Source of the DNA: Smittium culicis
Lineage: Eukaryota > Kickxellomycota > Harpellomycetes > Harpellales > Legeriomycetaceae
Direction: 5' to 3'
NCBI GenBank assembly: GCA_001970855.1
Contig: LSSN01003696.1
Coordinates: forward strand, 1-33,177
Length of the DNA: 33,177 nucleotides
Shown: positions 10,861 through 22,321 of the stretch, piece after piece
Numbering within the stretch: position 1 is the stretch's first letter
Layout: every line of letters starts with the position of its first letter
Notes under the pieces: generated by a model
The model's input: only the letters and a program-made list of their open reading frames with translations
Told to the model about the DNA's origin: nothing
Database searches by the model: none
Position numbers and translations under genes: made by a program

Positions 10861-11153
10861 ACTGTTTTTGATCTACCAAACATAGCCAACTATGTTCTAT
10901 GAAATTACTTTAGTCCCGAGGCCTTAAGAAGTATTGGTTTATTGTATATGAACAGCAAATAGCTAATTTACTTTTAAATAATAAACGATTCATAAAATTG
11001 ATATTTTTTAAGAGTGTTGAATAGGAAAGGCATAAATTGACAAACAAAAAATAAATAAATATTATCACTATTCCTTCAAAGGATTTTTTTTAAAAAAAAA
11101 TATATATACAAATTATTTGGTCACTGATGTTGACTGAATAAAAACCCCCCAAT

Positions 11154-11159
11154 AAAAAA
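11154..11159 (-). terminator. Pol III terminator of tRNA-Pro
   Basis: A run of six Ts on the minus strand, starting seven bases beyond the 3' end of the tRNA-Pro gene. This is the expected signal for RNA polymerase III release. Confidence 0.85.
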
Positions 11160-11165
11160 CTAATT

Positions 11166-11237
11166 GGGCCTAACCGGGAATTGAACCCGGGACCTCCCCG
11201 ACCCGAACGGAGAATCATACTGCTAGACCATTAGGCC
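11166..11237 (-). tRNA. tRNA-Pro, anticodon CGG
   Basis: The 72-base cloverleaf folds fully. The acceptor is GGCCTAA/TTAGGCC with discriminator C, as in fungal tRNA-Pro. The anticodon arm CTCCG/CGGGG has loop TTCGGGT (anticodon CGG, reading CCG), and the T arm CCGGG/CCCGG has loop TTCAATT. There is no intron and no encoded CCA. It is transcribed leftward, away from the adjacent AT-rich block. Confidence 0.96.
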
Positions 11238-14200
11238 ACATTTTTTCAACAATCAAAAATTTATTTGTATTTCTATATTTTATTCAAAGGCATTTATAAA
11301 TAGTTTTATTAGCCTGTCTTATTAACATTACCTCTATATTAACCACTTATCTCCTGTGCAGTTATTTTAATAGATAGTAAATTCTAGAAAATATTTCTCT
11401 ACGAGCTATTAGCACCTTTTCTTTTATTTTTTTTTTGCATAAATTTTTATCACATTTTCGCATTAATTTACTTTTGCTACTACAGCATGGTTATTTATAT
11501 TTTTACTTGTGTTATTATGTTATATAGAATCGATTATGTCTCTATGGAAGTTCTTGGCTCAATTTAAAAACCACATCGTGATGCTTTCAAGTTCATTTTT
11601 AATTCTCAAAAGCACCCCCCGCACTATAATTTCTGAGTAAATATATGCTATTACATACATTCATGATATTTAATTGAAACGACTTTATTTCATTAGATAT
11701 GTTCCACAAATAACTAATATCCTATATTTTTATAATTTTACCCATAAAATATATTAAAAAATATATACTTTATCCATTAATTTTTATTGTAATCAACAAT
11801 ATTTAATGAAAACTTGTGCTTTTAAGTTTATAACTTTAGCTTTTAGAAGTTGATTTTATTCATAGTTATTTCTTGGCTAACCCTTCCCAAGGTGGTAGAC
11901 TGCTTATATTTACCATGTATTTTCGTCTACGTGAAACAAAAATGGTTTAATTCTGTGGCTCGCACATTTATCGGTTAGTTTTATGACATCAAACAATAAA
12001 TTTACATTTAAACCATAAACAAATAAATATTTTCATTTTTTTAAGGAGCGTTGGGCGAAAAATGATTAATAAAAAATTCAATTTAATATAAAACCATCAA
12101 TTCAACTTTAATATTACCCATAAAAATAAAAAAAATTCTTGATATATTTTTTTTCTATATAATTTTTATTCATTTCTATTAAATCGTTCTCCATCATTGA
12201 GAACTATCTCTTTTAAAATAAATCTAATTTGAATTAAATTTTTAATGATAAATTTACAGTTACATTATCAGCTATTTATTTATTGAAAAAATTCGTAAAT
12301 AAAAATAAAGAATGTAATCAGTGTTAATAAATATTAACACTTATTTTGAATTGATATTTTTATAGGGTAACAGTATAAAATAGATCAATTAGACCCCTTT
12401 AAAAGCTCTTTTTCGTTCGTTAATTTTTAAATTTATTTTTTTAAATACTTTGTTTTTAGCTCAGTAAATTACAAAATTAAGTTAAAAAAATTTATTATCA
12501 AGTAGTGTATATAACGCAATAAAGTTCGACTATTAATTTAGTATCTTTTTTTTTAGCCGAATATAAATATCTTATAAATAATTTATAGAGTATATTTAGG
12601 GTTCGTTGAATTTTTTTATATGCTTAAATTACAGAAATTTTATACTTTCTAAATATAGATACTTTATTTTTTTATAATATTTTTAATTTCTGTCACAATT
12701 AGATCTTGTTCGAGCTTAAAATTTTACTTTTAAAGGAAAAAATTATTCGAAAACTAATAAAAGTTCTAAATGTGAAATTTTTTCAGCAGACCTATTTAAT
12801 AAATATGGATTTAAATCTTAAAAATATGATATTTTTTTAATAAAAGTAGCTGTTAAAGATATTAAATTTCTTAAAGCGATTATTTTAACCTAATAAATCC
12901 TATTCTACTCCTATCACATACACTAATTATTATTTTAAAAAATAATTAATAATGGCGTTTATTTAATTTACTAAATATTTAAATATATGAACATTTTTAT
13001 TTTTATGTAACTTGATTATTTTGAATCGAGATATTCTAGTATTAAAAACGAACTTTTATAAATTCATTTTAATGTGATTTACATGATAAAATTCGCCAAA
13101 CCCAAAATAAAAATTTTAAAATCAACTTCTATATTAAAATAATCTTTTATGATTCAAAATATTTCTTGCTATCTATCTATGTTTTTTTTTTAACTATACA
13201 TTCTATATCAATACTTTTAACAGGAAATCTATGTGTTTTCAAAATAATTCAAGATCACAAAACTTCGATTCTGATTATAATCTACATTCTCAAATAGAAT
13301 TATTTAAGCCATAGTTCTATATGAAAAAAATCTATTACTTTTTAATAGTATACATTTCATCGCTGTTTCTGCACTTTGAAATTTTTAAATTTCCAATAAT
13401 TTGTTTTTTTAAATTGGCTATTACTAATATATTTTAGAGCTAATAAAAATTACCATGCTATTATAATCTTGAATCTATATTTATATTTATATTTAAATGC
13501 TCGTTCCTTTAATTGAAATTTTGTGTTGATTCACTTGAATTTTATCATTAAATTATTTAAATTACATAATTTCTATTAATTTTTAAATATCCATCAATTT
13601 AAGATTATATAATAACTATTTCTGGTATTATTATTTCACATTTTCTTTCAAAGTATCTCGAAATTTATCCTAATGAATTTATATCTAATATATGTAAATT
13701 TTAATGAAGCAAATATATTTATTACGCCAAAAAATAGTCAAAAAATTAGACTCTTATGCTAAATTTAATTATATTGTTAAATTTATGAGTTTAAAATTTT
13801 ATTTATCTCATCTTTATTCATATTATCTTGAAGAAAAATAAAATAGTAACGAGCATAAAATGAAATTCAGTAGATATTATTATCAAATATATATCAAAGT
13901 ATAAAACCAGCTTTCAAAATTATGTTTTCGTATTTCATTTTTTTAGGGGAGTGGGTTTTGATGCCGAGTAAATTATTATAAACAAATTTTGGATCATATT
14001 CGATTTAGCTGATCAAAATTAAGATTTCGCAATTTGTTATATATTTTCATTTCCCAATAATTTGTGATAGATGTATCGAAGTATAATATAAAAATATTAT
14101 TATTTACATGATATTTAATATTTAGATTTCTAGATTTTTATATTTAATAATATTTTTTCCAGAATATTGTACACTAGAAAAGTTATTGACATATCTAAAT

Positions 14201-14736
14201 TCATATTTTGTTGGACATTGTATTATTTGTGTGGTGTAAAAGTATAAAATTATTTATGATTTTTAGTAAATTATGTAAATATTTATATTTATATTGCTTT
14301 TATTTTAATTATAATAATTTATTATAGATATATTTAAAGTAAATCTTAATTTAATTTCTTTTTTAGTTATTTAAATTTTGATTTTTAAATTATTTTATAA
14401 AAATAATTTCTATTTATATTTACGATATACAAAATTATATTATAGAAACTTTGGCTATATCATATATTTTATCATGCGTAAATTTAATCTGCCAAAATAA
14501 TATTTTTCTGCTTAATCAAATATTTTTATATTAATTATCACTTTAATAAATCTATCACAGTCTCGGGAAAAATATAGCAATAAAAAACTCGATTTTTTTC
14601 GAAAATTTTTGTATAGGTCTACAACTATATGTTTTAGCATTATTAAGAATCCAAATTTATCACATAAATTATTTTTATTCCTGTAAATCACTGATATTTT
14701 ATTCAAATAAACTATATTTTGAAAATTAAAGACTGT

Positions 14737-14936
14737 TATATGGGATATTCTTCGGAGAAGCGGAACTTTTTTACTTAGAAATTCTATTTGCTAATATGAA
14801 TTAGGGTTAACTATTGGTTGTATCAGTTAAACCATTCGATGATAAATTCTAAATTTGATTTACATATAAGTAATGCTGCAAAGTAGGAAAAACTTGATGG
14901 CTAAAGTTCCGCCCCTCCAAATATTCTCCCATATAT
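14737..14936. mobile_element. About 200-bp foldback / MITE-like element
   Basis: The left arm begins TATATGGGATATTC at 14737 and contains GGAG and GCGGAACTTT to 14768. The right arm (about 14903-14935) is its imperfect complement, containing AAAGTTCCGC, CTCC and TCCCATATA. Over a 28-base core about 21 positions match. The edges allow a TA or TATA target duplication. A nested inverted pair (GGTTAACT / AGTTAAACC) lies inside. It has no coding capacity, and the family is not recognised. Confidence 0.55.
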
Positions 14937-17706
14937 AATAAAATATTTATAAGCTATATAATACACACATTATTTTTGCATCAAGAAAATATATTATTAG
15001 GCAATACAAATATTCAAAAATACCTTCAAAGTTTTAATAAATAGTATTTTTGTACTTTTTTTTTATTATGATTTTATTTGTAATTGTAAAAAAATTCTAT
15101 AATTATAAATTTGAATCAAACATCTCCCTTTCTATTTTAATTTTCAGGTTAAATTGTTTTTTATGTTGAGAAATTTTTTTAAGTAATAATAATAATTAAT
15201 AACTAAAAAATAATTGATTTAAATACATGAAATAATTGAAATTATTTAGGTCTACCAGCCCATTATTCATAAAGTATAAAATTATCTTATAAATATTTAT
15301 GTATTATGCTATTCGTATCTTTGAAGTTTTAGAGCTATTATTTCGTTTTTTATTATTGATTTATGACCATATTTAGATATAGGATGCGAATTTATTGAGA
15401 ATATTAAATATGTGATATAAATATAAATGATTACAGAAATTACAAATATTCAAACCCATATTGTCTGGAGTAGATAAAAAAAAAATATTATATACATTTT
15501 GTATTAGATAAACCAAGAGCTTTGATAGATAAGTTAGTGTATAAAATTTTATTTTATTTAAAAAGCAATAATAATGCGACCTCTATAAATTGATTAAATT
15601 ATTAACCAAATTTAAGTGTATATACGACTATTTTAAAAAAAAACTATGAATTAACATAGAGAAAAGCATAATTGCTATTTTTAATTTAAAAAAAAATGTG
15701 CCTTTCACAATTTTTAATGCAAAAAATTATTAATATTATTATCCGAATATTCTTTTGCGATTATATTTTATTCAAAAATTATAAAAAATATTCTCCTAAA
15801 AAACGAATATACCTCACATAATAACTAGAATTATAGGCTATCTTTTTTTAAATAAGTTTGATAAAAAAAAAATTGTAAATTTTCGCTGAAACACAATATC
15901 CTTCTAAAAGATCGTCCTAGGATAAATGTTTTTTTATTTCTGTATAATAATAATTATCATTTTTGATAAAAACATAAGCTTTAACCTTTATGAGCTAACT
16001 TTTGAAAATTGATTATATGACTTGTCTTTTGTAGTGCTATTCTCAATAAAAAAAAAACATATTATTGAAGGCATAAAAAATGATATTCAGGATAATTTTT
16101 GAAATTATCTTTATTCTTCAAGCTCTTTATTAATTTTATAAGCTAACTGATTCGATTTTTTTTCTCAATCTAGTAGCTTTCTAAATATAAATAAAAAACA
16201 TGCACAAAACCTCTTTAATCCCTTAAAAGATAAAATAATACTATTATAAAAAATTTTATTCAAAGAAAAAAAGTATTAACCAAGATAAAAATATTTTTAT
16301 TCACATTTTTTCTAATTTAAGCCAAATATAATCCATAAATTATTATTGAATCTATTAATAGGCCTGCCAAAATTTTTTTATACTTCAATTTAGACCTGGT
16401 ATGCTCAAATTCAAAGAAATAATGGCTTAAATATTTAAAAATAATATTAGATAAAATGAATTAGTATTCACAGTAGAAAAAATAATCATTATATACACTA
16501 TATATACGACTTTAAAAATTTTTTTAGCTGTATAAATTATTAATAAATATCTTTTCAAATATTATACGTGAAATAAGAATATTAATTCATAATAATACGA
16601 TATTTAGGTGATAAAAAAAATTATAATTAACGATTTTATGTTTCTTTTTGAAATTCAATTAATCACCACTCTCTCTTCATTATAAAAAATATTTTTAAAA
16701 TATCTATTTATTTTTTTTAATAAAATTTAACCAAATTATAAACCACAGAATATTTTTTTCATTTAAAAAGAAATTATTGTTTTTAAGTAGTGCAATAGTC
16801 ATTTCCTCAATCAAAATTAATCAGTTATATTTATTCTAGTTTGCTGATTTATTTTTAATTTTTCTTAAAATTAAATATTTAATTATTTTCGAGAGATTTG
16901 ATAGATAATTATTTATAAAATTATATTTTTGAATCAAAAAAGCTGTATTAATTAATAATAATAAAAATTTATATTGTTTTTTGAATGACTGTTAGATGTT
17001 TTTTAAAAGGGTATTTAATAAAAAATATATAAATAATATATTTATTTCGATTATTATAAAATTTTAATAAATTTTATATAATATTTTCATGGAGTGAGTT
17101 TTTTTATTAATTCACTATTACTAAATAATTTGACCATATTGGATATAAGATCTAAATATTAATAACAAAAATCAAATTTTTAGCGAAATATGATAAGTAT
17201 CAATTTTTTTTACAGCCACAGTATGAAATTAATGAATAATGGATAATTTTTTAAAAATGTAATTTATATTTAATAATTATAATGCAGTAATAATATTTCA
17301 TAATTTCAAGTTTTTTTCTTAAATTAAAGAATAGTATAAAAATTTTTTATGGTCTTGAAGATAGTGATTATGCGATATCTATTTTTTTTGACATGGTTAT
17401 CATCAATAAATAAACATTTCAATAAAATACGGGCAGAAAATAACTATATAAAAAATAAAAAGTATTAAACTAGCCAATAATAGGAGATTTATAAGCAATT
17501 AACAGGTGCTTATGGTGAATAATATATTTATTAATTCATTCAGGGAAAGTTGGCTTTTTTTGAGCTACAAAAATTATCAAACCAAATAAGAGTATTATAA
17601 ATTAATATAGAATAATAAAGCTTTATTGGATAATTAATATGATGCATCAAATAATTTTAAATTTTTATTTGACTTTTCCAATTATGATTTTTAATAAAGT
17701 TAAAGG

Positions 17707-17729
17707 CTGTTGGCACCGGAAAGGGTTAA
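17707..17729 (-). other. Possible TTAA-flanked transposon end (right)
   Basis: CTGTTGGCACCGGAAAGGG is followed by TTAA. Its complement begins CCCTTTC and then shares a GCC...CAG pattern with the left end at 10843-10860. Orientation is correct for a pair of inverted ends 6.9 kb apart. The match is short and imperfect. Confidence 0.3.
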
Positions 17730-17981
17730 ATGAAGTAATTGCTTTTGTAATGACTCAAGAATATTTGAAGAGATAATGTTGCTGAGAGAAATAAAACTTA
17801 ATTTGCTTATACTATGAGCTTTTTTGATATTTTTTTGGGATAATCAATTTTATTAAAAAAACAGACAGAAATACGAGCTTTTTCACTTATTAAAAAGATT
17901 ATGTCTATTTAATAATATTAACCAAGAACTGCAATAAAAAAGCTATATTTAATAATAGTTTATATTTCCTAAAATTTCATT

Positions 17982-18054
17982 GGCCTCGTAGCTCAGTGGA
18001 AAGAGTGTCCGCCTCCGGAGCGGAAGGTCCTGGGTTCGACCCCCAGCTAGGTCG
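17982..18054 (+). tRNA. tRNA-Arg, anticodon CCG
   Basis: The 73-base cloverleaf has acceptor GGCCTCG/CTAGGTC (one G-T wobble and one C-T mismatch), discriminator G, and D arm GCTC/GAGT. The perfect anticodon stem TCCGC/GCGGA has loop CTCCGGA (anticodon CCG, reading CGG). The T arm is CTGGG/CCCAG with loop TTCGACC. There is no intron and no encoded CCA. It is transcribed rightward, away from the AT-rich block. Confidence 0.95.
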
Positions 18055-18055
18055 A

Positions 18056-18059
18056 TTTT
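18056..18059 (+). terminator. Minimal Pol III terminator of tRNA-Arg
   Basis: Four Ts begin two bases after the tRNA-Arg discriminator. This is the minimal run accepted by RNA polymerase III in many fungi. A T5 run occurs farther downstream. Confidence 0.55.
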
Positions 18060-18281
18060 ACGTCTGTAGTAATTTTATAGTAAATATTTTTGACAAAAAT
18101 TATTATCTTGATTACTTCTAGAAATATAAAAGTTGTATTTGGGTGTAATTATTTCAATTTAAACATATATAAGAAAAAAAAAAAGATGGGAGGAAATTGA
18201 CTTATGGCAAGGATAGAATGTATGATGCAACTATTTAATTTTAATTATTTAAAAATGGGTATGGAGTATGGGATGTTGTGC

Positions 18282-20171
18282 TTAAAAGAATTTTGAGGAT
18301 AGTTCGTTTGAAAACTTTTCAGCAAGGTCAAGTCGCTCTTCTTTAGGCAGAGAGCTGATTTTATCTATAAATCGATATGGGAGGAGGGATGACGATATCG
18401 AAATGAGAATAAAAAGTGTATAGTTAGGTGATTTTGCGAGATTATTAACCCTCCAAGTCCTGGAGTGCATAAAATATGCATTTGATAATTAAAATGCATA
18501 CTTTATCATTTGGAAATTGAAAAATTCAGGACTTGGAGGGTTAAGGTAGTGCATTGTACGATACAAAAGAAGGTTATAGTTGGTAAAATGTCAAGAATAA
18601 TTTTTTTTTTTAGGATAAGGGGAGGATGAGTAAGGGTCAGATACCTTTCATTGATTTTAGTTCTGATAGCAGGAGGCCTAATTCTTTTTCATCAAAATCC
18701 AAATTTTCAAGGTCATCAACGGGACTAGAGTCAAAGTCGTCGTCATTTAAGCTCGAATCGAAACCTAAAGTTATTATTTTTTACTTTAATAATTTTATTC
18801 TGGAGTGCATGATGGTAGAAAAAGCCTTGAAGCGTATGATTTATATTAGCAATAAAGGAGGCAAGAAAAAAATAGCTACACTACTCTTTGCTTTATTGTA
18901 TATGTTATAAATTACTGTGACGTGGTTTAGGAGGAAATTGAGGGATAAGTAAACGATTAGTAAAAATAAAAAAAAATACCTTTAAACTCGCTCCACTGGT
19001 CTTCTTTGTCATCGCAGACCTTATTTGTCTGTTTCTGGGTAGTATCAAGGTCATCATGTTCATCTTTTACGAGCTCAATATGGTCAATTTTCTTTTCAGG
19101 CACAACATTAAGGTTGCTATAAGGCCATACGTTATTGACGAGGGATTCGTAAATCTCTTGAACAGCAGCAGCCGATAAATCGGGCACATTCTTAGTAGTG
19201 TTACTCATAGAAGCGTACTCAGAATCTTCTAAAAGCGAAGCGGAATCTATGTATTGCCAGCAGAAATCCATACAGGTTTGCTCAAAGGGCACTTCAAGAA
19301 GTGTCGCTTGCGAAGTATGGTCGCTTTCATGTAGTATACAACCAGATTGCACGCAAATGAGCACCAGATCACAGCCATCGCTCTTTTCGGCTATCTTTTT
19401 GAATGATTCATGGCTAGACTATTTTGTACATTAAATGTTGGTGTTTTCAATATTAATGGCCGTAGACAAAGAAATTGAAATACGAATTATGTAGCTTCTT
19501 GTCGAAATATAAAAGAGTAGAGAGGGAGAGGGTGTGTGTGTGAAGTTTCAAGTGCAAGTGCATGGTATGACGATTATATATTATATAGACCTAACAAAAA
19601 TATAGCTTACGATTTTATTATCGGCGATGAATATAATGGCGTTATAATCATCCATCATGGAGGATAGTTCTAGGCAAGCCGTTCCGGAAGAAGCCTGCTT
19701 AAATTCGAGCTCGGCTGTGTAGTACTTTGTCTTTAAATGTATTTTTTCTTGGAAATGAATATCGTTACTTGCATTTTTACTCGTAGGATTAGGTTTTAGG
19801 GAGTCAAGATCAATATTGGCCAGATTTAATGGAGAGACAAGTTCTTGTGAGGTATTGGAAGTTTCGTTTGAATATTCATTTTGAGATTTATGGGTATCGA
19901 CTAAATTTATGGCCTTGAAAGATTCTTTTGAAATTTTCAAGAGGCCTATTTTATTTTAATAAGTAAAGCGGCATAAAGCAGAATCATAGTATGAATAACA
20001 TTAAGGGTATTTCCAGAGAAATAAAAGTCAAGTAAAAGTTGATATTTTTTAACGTTAAGAAAGGTATTTATGAAAGTAGAATTGGTATTGTAAGAAAGTG
20101 GGCTAATACTTACTGTTGTAGAGATAAGTTGCATAATCCTGATGGCTAGATATTAATAGAACTCTGTTCAT
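18282..20171 (-). CDS. AAGAB: AAGAB/p34-like adaptor-complex assembly chaperone (Irc6 relative)
   Basis: Five exons, 20114-20171, 19611-19945, 18980-19418, 18645-18764 and 18282-18364, total 1035 bases (344 aa) with GT...AG introns of 168, 192, 215 and 280 bp. AAGAB binds alpha- and gamma-adaptin and acts as an assembly chaperone for AP-1 and AP-2 clathrin adaptors in the cytosol. Matching features are the Rossmann-like N-terminus (VLLISSHQDY, 4-13), KYYTAELEF (93-101, compare KYYSADI in the human protein), AIIFIADNK (122-130), LVLICVQSG (149-157) and an acidic linker. The C-terminal helical domain, LSELKSMKDKISSLPKEER, aligns with the human KLKEMKDK...LPHEQR segment. An Asn/Ser-rich insertion of about 55 residues precedes KYYTA. 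The last intron holds a TTAA-flanked MITE. The start at 20171 is the only Met that opens the Rossmann strand. It is somewhat longer than the human protein (315 aa). Confidence 0.9.
18445..18544. mobile_element. piggyBac-type MITE inside the last AAGAB intron
   Basis: The element spans 18449-18540 (92 bp). Its ends, CCCTCCAAGTCCTG and CAGGACTTGGAGGG, are perfect 14-bp inverted repeats. Both are flanked by TTAA (18445-18448 and 18541-18544), the target duplication of piggyBac-superfamily transposons, whose ends start with CCC. The 64-bp interior is AT-rich and non-coding. It lies wholly within the 280-bp intron (18365-18644), so it is removed by splicing. Without it and one TTAA the intron would be 184 bp. 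The match to superfamily hallmarks is direct; mobilisation by a piggyBac transposase is inferred. Confidence 0.8.
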
Positions 20172-20710
20172 TTTCGTTTTATTTATTAATTTAAAGAGTA
20201 TACACGTATAAGGGATAAACAAAAAAGAGCGGGTGAAATATAGGAACAATATCAGTTACAAAAAAAATAGGTTTAAATATTTTTATATTTTAATTACAAT
20301 AAATAGTAGAATGAAAAATTTTGTTTGAGATGAAATTTAATATAGAATTAATAAAGGGAGAGGAAAATAGGGTATTTGTATGAAAAAATAAATTATAAAA
20401 ATGAGGCTGATGTAGTAATTGATTGATAATTTTATAATATAGGGCCCAGAAATAATATGTCTAGACAAATTAAATTTAGTAGATATATAAAAGCTTTGCG
20501 AAAAATGTAGAAAATTAAGAAGAAAAAGACTCAAATTATTAAATGAAGATATTATTTATATAGAAAAGTAAGGATATTTTCGAGATATGTTTTATTAGTC
20601 GTAAAGATGATTTAGGAGGTGATGGGTATATATTTTTATTATATAGTATAGTGGTTGAAGTGGCTATGAGTAATATAAGTAAAGTATTTAGGGAGAAAGG
20701 CAGATAGTGG
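20172..20710. other. Intergenic, AAGAB promoter and BFR1 3' flank
   Basis: AT-rich DNA with small unsupported frames on the minus strand. I see no RNA gene or repeat. It must hold the AAGAB promoter and the BFR1 3' UTR. Confidence 0.6.
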
Positions 20711-22321
20711 TTATTGGATTTGGGATTCAGAGAATTCACTCATGAGCCTAGTGATTTTGGCTTCAGCTCTTTCGCGGTTTTCAGCAGTGGCTTTGTCTTG
20801 GTTCTTTAAGAATTCGTCTTTGAGCTCATTGATTATCTTGATGGAGTCAGGGACTTGGTTGATGCGAGCAGGTGGGATGAGACCAAGTTCGCTGAATCTT
20901 TCAAGCATAGTTAAAGGCAATTTAACGCCAGTTTTGGTAGCGGCAGAAGGGGCATTGGGTGTTGCAGCTTTCTTCTTTTGGTTCTTCTTTTTGGGCTGAG
21001 CAGTAAAATATTCTTCGTCTTTTCTGGCAATTGGTTTGAGTCCTTGAGGAATGTTGGAGCTAGTATCAGGGGCTCTGATTTTAGTTTCGCCAAGAGCAGG
21101 GGTGGCTGAAGTAGTTTTATCAGCAGCGTCGCCGTTAGATAGGGTAGTTTCAGGACCTTTGACTGAGAATGTGGATTGTAGGTAAGCGATCAAGGTATTG
21201 CAGTTGTTGATTTCGTCTTGGAATGCAGGGAGTTCGGCCAATTCACGTTGTTCTTGGGCAATGGCAAGCATTTTATCGCGGGCTTCTTTGACTCTGTTTG
21301 CTTTTTCAGCTTCGGCTTTTAGTTTACGGTCTTCTTGTTGGAATTCATAAAATTCGTTAGTTTTAGTCCTGAATTGGGTAATAGCAGCTCTTTTTTGGTC
21401 ATATAAAGCATCAATCTTTTCTTTGAAGGAGTTGCGTTCGTTGTAGAGCAAGTCAATAGCGGCGCGTTCATCGGAGTGTTTGGCTTTCAAAGTATCGAGT
21501 TTGGCTTGTAGTTCGTTGTATTCGTTTGATAGAGCTGCAGAGTTAGTTCCTGATAGTTGTTGAGAAATTGAGTCAAGTTCAGTTTTGTAAGAATCAATTT
21601 GTTTCTGTTGAGCTTCAATAGCTTCAACAGCCTTGATACTGCGTCTAAGAGTGGATATTTCATTTAGCAATTTTTTTTCATCAATAAGTCTCAAAGATCC
21701 GCTTTCAATCTGGGTTTCGTATTTTCTATAAAAAAATACATTATAAAGAGATAAGTTTAAGACACAAAAGAATTTCATAAATTAAAGAGGAAATAATACT
21801 TTATTTGGTTGTTAATATCGGAGATTTTGTTGAATTGTTGTTTAGATTGAGCAGCTTTAATTTCGGCAGATAGTTTAGATATAGCGGACTTGCATTCTTC
21901 TTGTCTATCGAATATAGGTTTTCTGGTTTTTTTAATTTCGGCTTGTTCGTTTCTAATTTCTTTAAGGCGTTCAATCATAGCAGATCTGCTTGAAGTTCCA
22001 TTTTCGTTATTTTTGCTAGAGTTAATCTTTGAGTTTATTTCATCCTAGGAATTATAATATAAAGGAAATAAGATATGAGTAAAAATCATTTTTGAGTGTT
22101 TATAGAGTTAATTAATAAGCGGTAAAGGTATTTCAAAAAATAAAACGAGCATTAAGCAGCATATAATGAGAATAATAATGATGGAAAAGTACTTGTTTTT
22201 TGCGGAGAGCTTCGATTTGAGCATCAATCTTTGCAATGTTTTCTTTGTGCTTGTTGGCGTCAGGCTTGATAACTCTGACTCTTTTTACAGGCATTGGTTC
22301 AGTGGCAACGGCGTCGGTCAT
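20711..22321 (-). CDS. BFR1: BFR1-like mRNP/polysome-associated coiled-coil protein
   Basis: Three exons, 22193-22321, 21800-22044 and 20711-21725, total 1389 bases (462 aa); yeast Bfr1 is 470 aa. Introns are 148 and 74 bp. Yeast Bfr1 is a cytoplasmic, ER-associated component of polyribosomal mRNP complexes, first found as a suppressor of brefeldin A sensitivity and linked to ploidy control. The sequence shows a Lys/Arg/Pro N-terminus (MPVKRVRVIKPDANKHKE, 10-27), then a long heptad-rich coiled coil. It contains the diagnostic KKYETQIESGSLRLIDEKK segment formed across the exon 2-3 join. A low-complexity Lys/Ala linker with KPKKKNQKKKAATP-like basic content follows, then a conserved C-terminal block (LTMLERFSELGLIPP). 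The exon 2-3 join restores the family reading exactly. Start Met at 22321 is the first in frame. Confidence 0.91.

Larger units (their letters stand above)
9496..11165. other. Intergenic, MTM1 upstream region
   Basis: There is no supported gene in these 1.7 kb. Two small frames (9838-10086 minus, 10673-10885 plus) lack any recognisable content. The region includes a ten-G homopolymer (9513-9522), eight ATCTGA motifs (9902-10615), and a TTAA-CCCTTTC inverted-repeat-like end at 10839-10860. Base composition is roughly 35-40% G+C up to about 10870 and then falls. Confidence 0.6.
11238..17981. other. AT-rich gene desert between outward-facing tRNA genes
   Basis: About 6.7 kb with no credible coding frame; the longest is a 64-residue low-complexity frame at 14512-14706. 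Lines sampled by eye have roughly 13-25% G+C, against 35-45% in the neighbouring genes and 35-40% in the spacer to the left. Long A and T runs are dispersed throughout, and I see no large direct or inverted repeats across the block. The only structured insert is the foldback element at 14737-14936. Composition returns toward normal near 17.7 kb. A regional centromere or a decayed TTAA-bounded insertion are the two readings considered. Confidence 0.6.

Noticed and set aside
14512..14706. 64-codon minus-strand frame in the AT-rich block
   Set aside because: Composition (Asn, Ile, Lys, Phe) is what random AT-rich DNA gives.
11238..17981. Mitochondrial DNA insertion (NUMT) as the source of the AT-rich block
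   Set aside because: No mitochondrial gene fragment, rRNA or tRNA could be recognised in either strand by eye.
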